A stretch of DNA of 64,000 nucleotides from Dermacentor variabilis (lineage: Eukaryota > Arthropoda > Arachnida > Ixodida > Ixodidae), in contig NC_134571.1 in NCBI RefSeq assembly GCF_050947875.1, forward strand, positions 1,521,001 through 1,585,000. Reading direction: 5' to 3'. The position numbers were made by a program, and so were the translations under genes. The notes beneath the pieces are model-generated. The model saw nothing but the letters and a program-made list of their open reading frames with translations, did no database searches and was not told the DNA's origin. Positions 31,401 through 39,123 of the stretch are shown here, in pieces (within the stretch, counting starts at the first letter, position 1; every line of letters begins with the position of its first letter).

Positions 31401-33750
31401 TGTTCTGTACACCCGGCTGTGGACCACCACCGACATTGTTACCTTTAGTGACAGGCAGCTGGCAAGCAAGTAAACACTTCTTGAGAGAACTCCACAGAGG
31501 CTTTCAAATGCTCTGCATACTTTTGGCCAGCAAAGAACGCTGTGCTGGAAGCAGAACTGCAGCGCAAGGCCAATGTCCCACAGCATGCACATCAGGGAGC
31601 CTGCATCAGTCAGGAAGGGGTCACAAATGCACTCAAGAGTGCAAGAAACTGTGCAGTGGTAAATATAAGCAATAGTAACGAATCTATGCTAATCTGATAG
31701 TCTCCGGCCTGTTGCTATTTTTGCATAGAGGATACTCACAATACACAATCCCAGCTTGTGATCAGCTCACCAGGCGAATCTGCATAAATGCGAGAGTGCA
31801 GCATGCCTCTACTGCTGGCTGCGAAGTACAGATGTGACCAGTGGCATAGCCAGGCATGTGTTTTAGAGCGGTTTGACGCCGACAACTACCACTCCTTCCA
31901 CTCCTTCACCCCGCTCTCTCTCTATATATATAATGTGTGTGTTTGTGCATGTGTGTGTGTGTGTGTGGAGGTTGTACACCAAGCAAAGACAAACCCTTAC
32001 CATTTCCTGGAGAAGAATGCTTTAACAACGAGAATGCACATTTTTGTGTGGCCAAAACAACACATTGCTCAACTTCTCATAAAAGTTCTTCATTGCTAAG
32101 GCATACAGCACTTCGCATCAAATTATGCTATTCTTAGAAATGATATTAAAAAACTCAAATTTTGTTTACAAATTGATTTGTTTACATAGTGTGTGTCGAT
32201 GAACTAGCTTTTACATGACTTGGCAAAACAAACAGTACTAAAAACGGGTTCGAACAAAACCAAAACAGTGTCATGTGCCTTCTTGTTTGCCAATGTAACA
32301 GTGAAGATAACTGCTGTCTTCCAGCCAGATCTTCTAGTGAGTGGTACGGCCACGGCTACACAAGGGAGAGGACAGGCACTAGTTTGCAAGTCGCCCATCA
32401 CTCAATCACACTTTTGGCATTGCGGGCATGCCATATTATTCTAGATTAAAAATAGAGGAATGAAGCTTTGTACTAGAATTTCGATAGTATCATATGATGC
32501 AAGTTTCACTCAATTTCGGTGACCCTCTGTCCAAATTGTTTGAAGAGATGTTTGGAATAAATTGCGATCATGGTATTGTAGTCATCACATGACGCATATT
32601 GTTATTTGAGAAGAAAGGGGGTTAACCGAGGGGCCAGAAAGCTATCACTTCCTCGATGGTTTATTCTGTCGGAACGTTATAATAATCTGCATTTAATAAG
32701 TGCCGGTTCAGATCAAGAATTATGAATGTTATTTGCATATGCGCTTTGTTCTTGTTGCTGACAATGAATGTGTAACGAACGGCACTGATAACTGAGCCGA
32801 CAGGATAACTAGAAATGTTTCCCTGCAGCAGAACAATCAAGGTAGCAATTACTTAAATTGCCATTGCTTTAATATATATATATATATATATGTTATCTGC
32901 GCTGGAAATACGATAGAGAGCGTAGCCGTATGTATAGCTTTCAAGACGCTTTTGTATGGAAGCGGCGCGACAATGCACTGTGGCAGTATTTCTTTTTAAT
33001 GCCTCTCCGCTCGTTGCAAAACATGGAGCTTGATACACAGTAATTAAGGGAAACAGAGATTCACCTTACCCAATTAGCCATTGAATTTCCTGTTCAATAT
33101 TATGCATAATGATGTATTTTGATACGTACGAGTGTTTTACTGGCGTCGCTACGAGACTCTCATGTTAACGATTGCGTTAACATAATTTTCCTGAAGAAAT
33201 CGGGGAATGCGTTGCTAAAGTTACGAATTATCACCAAAATTCTCTGAACCCCGTGGCAACGCTTTGGGATACGCGCAAGCGCTGGTGCGCTCTCCCTACC
33301 TCGTCAGGCGTCCACGGTGACGGGTATTCGCAGTGGCGTGCACTTTGCACTCCAACTTATTTACTGCTGCATTCCTCGTTGTCGAACGTTCTTTGTCCAC
33401 TACGTCGGACACGCGGCGTGCATTGTTAATCTACTGAGAACGCGCGCGCTACTCCTTGTCTCTGGCACCCCCTATGGCTTTCTCCTTTTTTTTTTTTTTC
33501 GCTCCAGTTACACGTTACGTTCATTCTTCGCGTATGGATTATTTCGGGTGGCACGTGTATTAAAACGAGCATTACAATGTGCCCCAGCAAAATGCAACAT
33601 AAAATACTCACTGTGAGACATTTGGATCGCGGCACTGCGAGAACTGCCGTAACTCCAAGACAGAAAACTTGCAAGGTCGGCAGCAGTGTAAACAACGAAA
33701 ACGAAAACGAATATTGATGCAGCGACGCTCACGACACGCCGAATAGCCAT
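14420..33750 (-). CDS. NRM: nurim homologue, four coding exons
   Basis: Spliced coding sequence, minus strand: 33612-33750, 31443-31600, 31224-31388, 14420-14692, totalling 735 nt or 244 residues plus stop (human nurim has 262). Nurim is a multi-pass protein of the inner nuclear membrane, related in fold to isoprenylcysteine methyltransferases, with unknown chemistry. Seen: a hydrophobic first exon, then WDIGLALQF and QHS, GVLSRSVYL, DLGELAGIKQ, HMRHPSFV, a LWFYP segment, and TLDRAVLALIFTLYP. These align by eye with human WDLGLLLLF, GVLQRSLYV, DYAELMGLKQ, HLRHPVCV and TDRLLLAFLLTLY. All borders are GT-AG and phases match (1, 0, 0). The start is the first ATG of exon 1, just before the membrane segment. 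No stop or frameshift was found, so the gene looks intact despite many transposons in intron 3. Confidence 0.88.
14902..15033. repeat. Imperfect foldback with a perfect 16-bp core stem
   Basis: TTGCAGAGTGGACAGC and its reverse complement are separated by four bases near 14947-14982. Outer arms CCAAGTTGTCT/AGACAACTTGG at about 14903 and 15023 extend the symmetry imperfectly. It lies in nurim intron 3, close to the last exon. Confidence 0.6.
15782..16006 (+). mobile_element. BEL/Pao element, left LTR
   Basis: Begins TGTTAATAAGAGCAAAGAAA and ends ...GACTTTACA. It pairs with the right LTR at 17679-17884. It has an AATAAA-type signal near 15900 and an internal 18-bp duplication near its start. 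The flanking AAGGC at 15777-15781 and AAGAC after the right LTR look like a 5-bp target duplication with one change. Confidence 0.75.
16230..17449 (+). pseudogene. BEL/Pao integrase fragment
   Basis: The frame at 16417-16626 (FLAEEDGLRRIQTRLRN ... LFHTSVAMT) is the region before the BEL integrase core. 16735-17103 carries PFDIVSVDFIGPAYL with the first catalytic Asp and IYSDN with the second, ending ITWKF...APWWGGF. 17100-17449 continues with VRSVK, a EAIINNRPL segment holding the Glu region, and TPAHFLHGKLL. Stops and shifts separate these pieces. Gag, protease and RT are absent, so the element has a large internal deletion between its LTRs. Confidence 0.85.
17679..17884 (+). mobile_element. 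BEL/Pao element, right LTR
   Basis: TGTTAATAAGAGCAAAGAAA start and GAACTTCACA end, about 80 percent like the left LTR by eye. The divergence between the LTRs suggests an old insertion. Confidence 0.75.
17885..19189. other. Unassigned DNA with a TG microsatellite
   Basis: No gene was recognised. A (TG)n run lies at about 18825-18848 and a C-rich/G-rich inverted motif at about 18425-18475. It lies in nurim intron 3. Confidence 0.4.
19190..20680 (+). pseudogene. P-element / THAP9-like transposase remnant
   Basis: 19559-20047 reads SLIVHEMQVKQWLLYHKQ, a LLCFVINGLSVSLKVPVAYF segment, VTNNHKIND and FLAFDQC, the RNase-H-like core of P-element transposases. 20110-20290 carries LVKPV, a decayed LTR block and VLSPALKL, and 20272-20676 carries DFLANLKSH, NFLTKETY and the terminal EKMCFHFVLTRKM...ESFFWLVE. 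Upstream, 19190-19240 is a lysine-rich coiled-coil-like stretch; no THAP zinc finger was found. Several stops and a local inverted duplication at 19990-20100 break it. It lies in nurim intron 3, on the strand opposite to nurim. Confidence 0.85.
19990..20094. repeat. Inverted duplication inside the P-element transposase
   Basis: AACGTGGGATCACAGTT at 19990-20006 is mirrored at 20040-20056. Beyond it, 20057-20094 mirrors 20007-20040 imperfectly. Both strands then encode a TF(C/Y)D(L/I)MRQK peptide, so one short coding segment exists twice in opposite orientations. Confidence 0.7.
20745..21045 (-). pseudogene. LINE reverse-transcriptase fragment (same family as 34.6-37.2 kb)
   Basis: The minus strand encodes LQTLANMCGNAMTNLGVKFS, then EKSGVMIFNEE, QYKYLSVYINEG and WNAAIMKQGTLG, parallel to the region just after the YADD box in the LINE at 34655-37236. 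It is truncated at both ends and has one stop. Confidence 0.7.
21080..21565 (+). mobile_element. LTR-retrotransposon 5' fragment (LTR end, primer-binding region, gag start)
   Basis: An AATAAA near 21127 is followed by an LTR-like end GTTCGTGACA, then TTTGGTGACTCC where a primer-binding site would lie. A 106-residue frame then starts at 21245 or at the internal ATG 21266 (MTDTSNLPPSGNC) with a QSQIDQLAVSIDTL coiled-coil-like stretch and a Pro-rich run, typical of gypsy gag starts. It is truncated at about 21565. Confidence 0.5.
21566..22439. other. Unassigned intronic DNA
   Basis: No recognisable gene or repeat. It lies in nurim intron 3. Confidence 0.35.
22440..22850 (+). repeat. 410-bp interspersed repeat, copy in nurim intron 3
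   Basis: It matches the reverse complement of 32206-32609 along its length, from TAAATAACAATATGCG to CATGTAAAAGCT. By eye identity is about 80 percent. No coding content was recognised. Confidence 0.75.
23075..23705. repeat. Minisatellite built from AGTCATT words, period 105-131 bp
   Basis: The phrase TACTAAGCATTTTTAGT recurs at about 23088, 23219, 23324, 23432 and 23553, with a degenerate sixth copy near 23681. Within each unit AGTCATT or close variants repeat many times, so it is a higher-order array over a short basic word. Confidence 0.85.
23711..24027. repeat. Foldback element with ~128-bp arms and a Pol III B-box
   Basis: The arms at 23711-23838 and 23898-24027 are near-perfect reverse complements (CGGGATAGTCAAGCAAACGA ... 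TTTTTACCTGGGCG). The 59-bp loop can pair further through TCCTCCTCGGC/GCCGGGGAGGA. The left arm contains GGTTCGAGTCC at 23769-23779, an exact match to the tRNA B-box consensus. It directly follows the AGTCATT array and precedes a gypsy LTR-like end. Confidence 0.8.
24028..25165 (+). pseudogene. Ty3/gypsy integrase remnant with preceding LTR-like end
   Basis: 24240-24310 reads YVASCTKCQRCK, the end of the integrase zinc finger. It continues with IIVCVDHLTGYCEM, IIISDCGRQF with the second catalytic Asp, and TPYHPQTNGLVEQTNR with the catalytic Glu. The first Asp appears changed (VGIELL). The end near 25080-25160 resembles an integrase C-terminal RRHLAKTKVTHVACLKPY. Before it, 24028-24118 is LTR-like (AATAAA, ending TTGACA). 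RT and RNase H are missing and there are several stops. Confidence 0.8.
25337..25435. repeat. (AT)n microsatellite ending in a perfect 38-bp palindrome
   Basis: The (AT)n run to 25398 is followed by a perfect palindrome at 25398-25435 with arms TGCCTCCTGGCAATATATA. It would form a 19-bp hairpin without a loop. Confidence 0.85.
25498..26109. mobile_element. PIF/Harbinger-like MITE
   Basis: This 612-bp element has ~34-bp terminal inverted repeats: TACCCTTGTCAAGCGGGCAA at the left and TACCTCTGTCAAGCAGGCAA inverted at the right, both continuing TTAAGTGCACTTA. TTA flanks both sides (25495-25497 and 26110-26112), the target duplication typical of PIF/Harbinger. No transposase is present. Class assignment rests on the 3-bp duplication only. 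Confidence 0.7.
26113..27675. other. Unassigned intronic DNA
   Basis: Short frames only; none recognised. A small CAC run lies near 27385. It lies in nurim intron 3. Confidence 0.4.
27849..29327 (-). CDS. Penelope-like RT + GIY-YIG endonuclease, 5'-truncated and chimeric at its N-terminus
   Basis: This open frame of 492 residues encodes a telomerase-related RT: FSIDVKYLYYSLPH, SGVCIGSCIAPILNDLF, and the catalytic YVDD in FRYVDDFLIFI, then SLRFLDLRLNF. It is followed by a Cys-rich linker and the GIY-YIG nuclease (KKYIGQTGRCLNDRLREH, HCRDHGC, and an ISEAQMIAKL segment). The first ~37 residues are not element protein: they come from reading the antisense of the other arm, since they mirror the SYEPRANKPLLPYT region. 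The RT lacks its N-terminal part, so autonomous activity is unlikely, although no stop interrupts the frame. Confidence 0.88.
   Translation of the reverse strand: MLRAFLKHKLIMARLTNLECADVYGRSGLLARGSYDQHPFLVKSSHTVIDFLKSHSDRGLQAFSIDVKYLYYSLPHRSVLSCVEQCIDKYGAVSFQNEAGMSCSQFLELLQIYLNSTFITWDNQCFLQKSGVCIGSCIAPILNDLFLSCLDHDISLQVQGTAVFKTFRYVDDFLIFIDCSSDAFILESKKALETFQKCLVPLQTTHEMPVDRSLRFLDLRLNFQDSHTCWSYEPRANKPLLPYTSAHSKLVKRAIISLCFKNALSKSCCHVVDASLAAQTLRLSLAGYPRVVLVSVAERILRETRSSTQKSVADAPPGIRPKVSVIPYMHGIAHNLKKIAQRANVRVVFSAPDKLGKLCRLTDPNAVPSDKCRKHHRKKFVDCVHRVVYNLPLSCGKKYIGQTGRCLNDRLREHSNNVKNGSGGFLAIHCRDHGCKPLEDQCTIVSRGRTQLIREISEAQMIAKLGDACVSFPSLALTEKELRYLDAASHDT
29302..30009 (+). CDS. Penelope-like GIY-YIG endonuclease, second (inverted) copy
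   Basis: 235 residues identical, apart from rare changes, to the C-terminal part of the minus-strand frame: the linker with SVIPYMHGIAHNL and the Cys/His part, then KKYIGQTGRCLNDRLREH, HCRDHGC and the terminal KELRYLDAASHDT. Coding sense actually extends left to about 29214 in the same frame, where it meets the spacer. The RT core is missing. Confidence 0.85.
   Translation: MCFKNALSKSCCHVVDASLAAQTLRLSLAGYPRVVLVSVAERILRETRSSTQKSVADAPPGIRPKVSVIPYMHGIAHNLKKIAQRANVRVVFSAPDKLGKLCRLTDPNAVPSDKCRKHHRKKFVECVHRVVYNLPLSCGKKYIGQTGRCLNDRLREHSNNVKNGSGGFLAIHCRDHGCKPLEDQCTIVSRGRTQLIREISEAQMIAKLGDACVSFPSLALTEKELRYLDAASHDT
30185..31223. other. Unassigned part of nurim intron 3
   Basis: No repeat or extra exon was recognised between the PLE dimer and nurim exon 3. 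Confidence 0.4.
31224..31388 (-). CDS. NRM: nurim coding exon 3
   Basis: It starts after CTGTTTTAG at 31389 and ends CAAACAG|GTAAGG at 31224/31223; exactly 55 codons, phase 0 at both ends. It encodes LLILLWLPVDSHTLW and finishes GCVITDLGELAGIKQ, matching the YWEPIP...DYAELMGLKQ stretch of the human protein. The intron before it (31389-31442) is only 54 bp. Confidence 0.9.
31443..31600 (-). CDS. NRM: nurim coding exon 2
   Basis: It starts after an acceptor TGATGCAG at 31601 and ends AAAG|GTAAC at 31443/31442. It encodes WDIGLALQF, QHS and GVLSRSVYLLASCLSLK, matching the second and third membrane segments of nurim. Confidence 0.88.
31601..33611 (-). other. nurim intron 1
   Basis: This 2.0-kb stretch contains TA and GT microsatellites at about 31920-31966 and a TA run at 32873-32892. 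It also holds the inverted partner (32206-32609) of the 410-bp repeat in intron 3. No further exon is needed for the nurim reading frame. Confidence 0.6.
32206..32609 (-). repeat. 410-bp interspersed repeat, copy in nurim intron 1
   Basis: Reverse complement of the copy at 22440-22850. Together the two copies flank nurim exons 2 and 3 in inverted orientation. Confidence 0.75.
33612..33750 (-). CDS. NRM: nurim coding exon 1
   Basis: It encodes 46 codons plus one base: the N-terminus MAIRRVVSVAASIF with a membrane-spanning hydrophobic run. The donor is CACA|GTGAGT at 33612/33611. The leftover A joins GC of exon 2 to make a serine codon. Alone this exon would be unassignable; its fit to exon 2 is the evidence. 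Confidence 0.82.
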
Positions 33751-34300
33751 GGCCCTCGTTTTGCTTACTTTTATTTTACATATGCACGACAAATATCCGC
33801 GGCAACGGATCCAGTTTCGTGCGGCCACAATCAGCAGAGGGATATTTCGAGTACACCATAGAATAGAGAAGCGTACACTCTTGTTCGAGTACACAGTTCG
33901 ATGTTTTTGCACGAGACGTTCATTTGAGGGATCGCCAGTCGTTTGTGCGCAGGCGCATGCAAGAGTGGGGAGACAGAGAGAAAATTTGGGGGGTTTTGCT
34001 CCTTGATAGCGTCCTCGATTACCTTGCCCCGGGGTTGCCCCGAAACCAGAATGGTGCGCCACCGCCGTGGTGGCGCACTGTGGAGCGTCAACATCGAGGA
34101 CAAAACTGCACCTCGTGCAAGGTGCTTGCATGCAGCGCTACTTTGCCCCTGGCGCGCAAAACGTGCACGAACACGCGCGCGCGCACATTTTATTGTTTGC
34201 AGGTGCTGAGCATCTGCGTCAACCGCTCGAACCTTGTAAAACTGCGTGCTCCGATATACTTGGTTGCAAGCAAACACCAATTGATTTTTTAATTAATCCT
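33751..34300 (-). promoter_or_regulatory. Candidate nurim promoter / 5' UTR, CpG-rich
   Basis: A GC- and CpG-rich stretch sits directly upstream of the nurim ATG, with AT-rich DNA beyond. It holds an NRF1-like palindrome TGCGCAGGCGCA at 33945-33956, a GGGGxxTTTTGCTCCTTGA word at about 33988-34006 (plus strand), and a perfect 10-bp hairpin GTGCGCCACC/GGTGGCGCAC at 34054-34078. The transcription start cannot be fixed from sequence. Confidence 0.45.
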
Positions 34301-34654
34301 GACGACCCGTTCAACGAACCTTCCCACTTTTGGTCGCTCTTCATCACATTGTTTTTGGACGAGGTCGATGAGCATGCCGTCTTCGCTGTCAGACGAACTT
34401 GAAAAAAGCTAATCGATTGCGGCAATTAGCAGCGCTTCCTTTCTCATTGCCGACATCTCCACTAGCTAACTCCGCCAACTCCGTTGCAACCGCAGCTATC
34501 GGGCCAGAGCGTCCGCGGTTCTGCAGTCGGCAGTGCGCGCGCGCGTCCTGCAGTGTTTGCTGGGATTGCACCCCGGCGCACCGTCGATTTCCTCGGTGCG
34601 AGACGGGGCAACGGAAAACCCCTCCAACAGGGTGCGCTTCCGGTTATCGAGGAT

Positions 34655-37236
34655 TAGTACAGGGGAAGTACAGCCTCGGAAGTGATCATAAGCGTATTAG
34701 TCTACAGTTGGGAGCCCTACTCAAAAGAGAAAGGCAGGGAAGCCAAAAAGAGTACGCAAAATTAAATGACGCGCAAATAGCGCAAATAGCGGCTGGCATA
34801 GAGGAAGCAATAAAGAAACATCCCATGGAAAGGTGGGATTATAATCAGTTAGAACTACTCATTAGTACAAAAATAAAAGAGGTAAAAGGAGTAAACCGCT
34901 GGAGAGGAAAGGGGAAGCCACGAAGTTGGTGGAATAAGGAAATTAGAGAGGCCATCGAACAACGACGGTGGGCATCTCGGGAACACAGAGAAGCAAAGAG
35001 GGCGCAGTTATCTGAAGAGGAAATAGGCCAAAAATGGGAATATTATCGACAAAAGAAACAACAAGTGCAGGTCCTCGTCCAGGCTAAAATAAAGCAGTCC
35101 TCTGATCGCTGGCTGGCTGAAGTTCGCGATGCAACTAAAGGGGGGTCAAGAAAATTCTGGAACCATATAAGCTGGCTGGGTAAAGCTAATCACAGAAAAG
35201 AGGAACAGATTCACGATGCCGAAGGAAATTGTTTAGAGGGAGATGACGCTGTGAACTACATTGGTTCAGTTATAGCAGAGTCATTTAGGAAAGACGATAG
35301 GGTAATCGCCCCAAGTGAGGGAGCAACACAGAATAGCATAATAGAAAACAGCTTAGAATTGACCAATCTTAACTGGAAAAAGGCGGAAGCAAATGTTCCA
35401 AAATGCACGTCCGCGAAGATAGACGAAATTCCAATCAAGTTAATTAATGAACTTGGCCCAAGAAGCAAGGAAACGCTGATAAAAGCATTGGAGGCAGTCA
35501 TAACAAATAAGCAAATTCCGCACAGTTGGAAACAGAGTAAAATGAATTTGATTTATAAAGGGAAAGGTGATAAAAAGAACATAAAATCTTTCCGACCAAT
35601 TACGATAACATCAGTTATATATAGGCTGGCGATGCAGGCGGTGAAATTAAAAATGCAGTCATGGGTAGAAAGTAATAGAATACTTGGAGAACTTCAGAAC
35701 GGGTTCAGAAGTGGTAGGCGCTTAGATGATAGCCTGTTCGTGCTTACCCAGTGCATAGAAATAGCTAAGGCGGAAAATAGACCTCTGTATTTAGCCTTCC
35801 TGGACATAAGTGGTGCATACGACAATGTGAACAGGGAACTCCTGTGGAACATATTAAAAGCTGAAGGTATCGGTAATGAGGTAATTGATTTTCTACAGGA
35901 ACCATATCGAGAAAATAATGTTGAAATAACATGGGAAGGAATCAAGAGTACGACAACTGTCGAGATTCACAAAGGATTAAGGCAAGGTTGTCCTCTATCA
36001 CCGCTGCTGTTCATGCTTTATATGATAAGCATGGAAAGAAGGTTACAACGAAGCAATCTAGGGTATAATCTGTCGTACAGATTAGGCGAAAAGGTTGTGG
36101 AGCAACGACTACCGGGTTTAATGTATGCGGACGATATTGTACTGTTAGCAGATAGCCAGGAAGATTTGCAAACTCTGGTTAATTACTGTGGGGACGAAGG
36201 AGACAGTTTAGGTTTCAGTTTTAGTGCAGCTAAGTCCGGTGGGATGTTTTTAAACGATACAACTGATCAGGAGCTTACAATACAAGGCCACGAAATACCC
36301 CGAGTGGCCGAATACAATTATCTCGGGGTATGGATGAACAAAGGGCAGATGTACACGGAAAAGCACGAACAGTCTCCAATAGCAAAAGGGCGAAGAGATG
36401 CCGGGATAATGAAACATAAGGCATTGTGGGGTTACGACAGGTATGAGGTACTGAGAGGCATTTGGAAGGGAGTAATGGTGCCGGGGCTTACTTTCGGGAA
36501 TGCGGTCCTGTGTTTAAGGGCAGAGGTTCAGTCGAGACTAGAAGTAAATCAGAGAGCTGTGGGAAGGTTAGCACTAGGTGCCCACGGGAAAACCACAAAC
36601 GAAGCAGTACAGGGAGATATGGGCTGGGCATCATTCGAAGCATGGGAAGCTCAGAGTAAAATCCTATATGAAAAACGTCTGAGGAAATTGGATGATAACA
36701 GGTGGGCAGCTAAGGTGTTTAAATACCTATACAAAAAGAGCGTTGACTCACAATGGCGGAAAAGAACTAGGAAGCTAACCAGTAAGTATGCCAGACACGA
36801 GGACGAAAAAGGACAGAGCATTAAACGACAGGTTAGAAATGCGGAAGGTAAAAATTGGATAAATTCAATGGAAAAGAAGCATAGTGTAGAACTATATCGA
36901 TACTGGAAACAGCAGATCAGGAAGGAAGCGTCTTATGATAACTCAAGAGGCAGTGCCCTACTCTTTGAAGCTAGATCAGGATGTCTTAGAACGCGGAGCT
37001 ATAAAAAGAAATTTAACGAAGAAGAAGACACATGTACTGTGTGTGGTAAATATGTAGAAACGATGGAACACCTCATACTAGAATGTGATGGTATCAATCC
37101 CGATGTCGATGCGGCCACAGTCACCCTTCCTGAGGCCCTAGGGTTCAGAGATGATAGTCATGTAAATAAATATGCGGTGGAAATTAGCAAAGGGCGATTG
37201 GAGGATTGGTGGCTCAAAAGCAGAGAGGTGACATAA
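34655..37236 (+). CDS. LINE reverse transcriptase, 5'-truncated (family A)
   Basis: Long open frame. It starts in the last endonuclease motif (GSDHKRI) and continues through the full RT: FRPITITSVIYRL, LQNGFRSGRRLDDSL, LAFLDISGAYDNV, GLRQGCPLSPLLF and the catalytic LMYADDIVLLADS near 36118-36156, then YNYLGVWMNKGQM, a LGAHGKT block and a C-terminal CTVCGKYVETMEHLILEC zinc-knuckle-like motif. The frame is open upstream to 34399 but those ~85 residues are flanking host DNA. The 3' UTR ends in CATC repeats at about 37375-37391. No stop occurs inside the RT, so this copy is young, yet it lacks most of the endonuclease and all of ORF1. Confidence 0.85.
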
Positions 37237-37391
37237 GGTTAAAAGGGTAGGAAGACGTATTTAAAGAAAATCGAGAAATACAATAACACACAACACAGAT
37301 AAAAATAAAAGGCAAAATAAAAATCTGAGCATGGTGGCAACTACCATCGCCCCGTTTCAAAGGGGACGCTCCTACCTTCCATCCATCCATC
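37237..37391 (+). mobile_element. Family A LINE 3' UTR and CATC tail
   Basis: The UTR segment (GCATGGTGGCAACTACCATC ... TTCAAAGGGGACGCTCCTAC) recurs in reverse at about 49120-49185, each time ended by (CATC)n. This marks the true 3' end of the family. Confidence 0.75.
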
Positions 37392-37829
37392 GATTAGAGT
37401 CAGGAACTACAGTTCCTGACACTACAGATAACCTGTTCGCGGTGTCGCCGTGTCGTAAGCTGTTCGTACGGACGCTCCTGTGGTCGAGGCTTCAGCGACT
37501 TCGTTCGTAGGTAAGTACTTTTTTTTATCTTTATTAGCTAGTGTTTTGAAGTGTTTTCTGTTGCATGGAGTAGAGGCGCAAATTTTGAATTCTTGGTTAG
37601 AGTAGCAAACGTACCGGCTTTGTCTAGGTCTGGCGGCTCCCCCGTTAGGCCTAGTTGATAGGAGGGACCTATTGATAGCCTTAGTTAATTCTTTCAGCTA
37701 GCTCCTCGGATTCTTACATGGGGTAGGGAGTGATAATTCTTTATTTTAGTTTGGGATAGCGGTCGAGGACGGCTTCGCTTGAGTGATTTGGCGAACTTCC
37801 TCGTTGGGCCTAGGTACGTAGGACTAGCG
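37392..37829 (+). mobile_element. Family B LINE 5' UTR
   Basis: It starts directly after the family A tail with a palindromic GTCAGGAACTACAGTTCCTGAC-like word (10-bp arms). The leader is GC-rich and ORF1 begins at 37830. A 5' end followed by both ORFs suggests that this copy is close to full length. Confidence 0.5.
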
Positions 37830-39012
37830 ATGAAATCGAAGAACGCGAAGGCCGCGGGGGACGGGGAGAAAGTGCAGTCCGACGAGTGCCTGCGATGGTG
37901 CTTCCTCGACGAAACTAAGTTCCAGAATTTAGCAGACGCGGAGGGGTCTAGCTTCACGTGCAGGTCGTGCGAGGGCGTCAGGGAAGCCGTCCAAAAACTG
38001 GAAGGGAATTGGGCGGCTAAGTTCGACGAGCTTAAGGCAGATCTGAGGGAGGAACAGGAGAAGCGGGTAGCACTGCAGGCGAAAGTTGACAATTTCGTCA
38101 AGGTGGAGGCGGCCCAGGCCGCGCAGTTAGTAAGGACCGTGGCCGAGCTTGAGGAAGAAAAAGAAAAGAGCGCCGAACTGGAAAGGCGGCTCGACGCATA
38201 GCGGAGAAGGTCGAGTCAGGACAACAAAGTGCTGGCAAAAACTCAGAAAGTAGGGTAGAACCTACAGGCGAAGTGGGAGGCAGGGAGCCAGAGCAAGCCG
38301 TCCTCAGCTCGCCGCCGGTGAAACGGCGTAGTTATAGTGAAGCTGCACAACGCGCCCCGAGTGAGGCGACACTGCAGCCATAGGGGCGCCAGCGGGCGCA
38401 AAGGGAGGGGCAGCGGACACAGGCTGCAGTCGAACGGTTTGCACGTAGAAGGGTCCTGGTGATAGGGGACTCCAATGTGGGGAGGGCCGAACAGGGCGTG
38501 ATGGTGAGAGTGAAGGCGGACGGACAAGTACAGGTGGAGGCGCAAGCGGGCAAGGGCATGGCGGAAGCAATGACCAAGGCGCGGGAAGTAGTTGGGGTCA
38601 GCACGGAGAGCGACAGCTTGGTCATTATGCATTCTGGGCTCAATGACGTGCTTAAGGGGAGAAGCCAGGACCTTGAGAGGCACATTGACACATTGAGACT
38701 GGGCTGAGTAAGCTTAGAGAGGCCTCCGGGAGGGTGCATGTGACCATATGCACTATCCCAGAGGTCCAGGGCCAGGCTTACCAGGTAGAAAGGAGGGTGG
38801 TTGAGGCCAATCGGGTCATTAGGAGTCTGAGCGGACGACTCGGGTACAGCGTGATGGAGGTCAACAGGGACGTGTACGGAACCGGCTTCCGGCCTTTTGT
38901 GCAGGATGGCATTCACTACAGTGGTGCCACTGGCAAACGGATAGGGGGCAGGATGGGTCGCCAGGCAACAGCTTTTTTAGGGGGACCCAGAGCCCTGAAA
39001 GTAGCAGTATAG
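37830..39012 (+). pseudogene. Family B LINE ORF1: zinc motif, coiled coil, SGNH-esterase-like domain
   Basis: 37830-38200 carries Cys pairs (ECLRWCF ... FTCRSCEG), suggestive of a PHD- or zinc-type finger, then a Glu/Lys/Arg-rich coiled coil. After a frameshift near 38200 and a TAG near 38382 the frame continues with RRVLVIGDSNVGR near 38448, the block I GDS motif of SGNH hydrolases. A downstream VQDGIHYSGATG near 38905 is the block V DxxH motif. Such esterase plus finger ORF1 proteins are known from CR1-type LINEs. A stop and frameshift near 38706 add to the decay. Confidence 0.75.
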
Positions 39013-39123
39013 GCGTGGACGATTCGAGGCAGGAGCCACCCAACACGCAAACATTGGTACTGTAGGAGAGGTGACAGGAATAAGCGCAAGAGCCAAATTA
39101 AGTCAGACATAGGGTTCATTAAC

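Noticed and set aside
33508..34131. A 207-residue minus-strand frame
   Set aside because: Only its middle (33612-33750) is supported as coding; the rest is 5' flank and intron 1 read-through.
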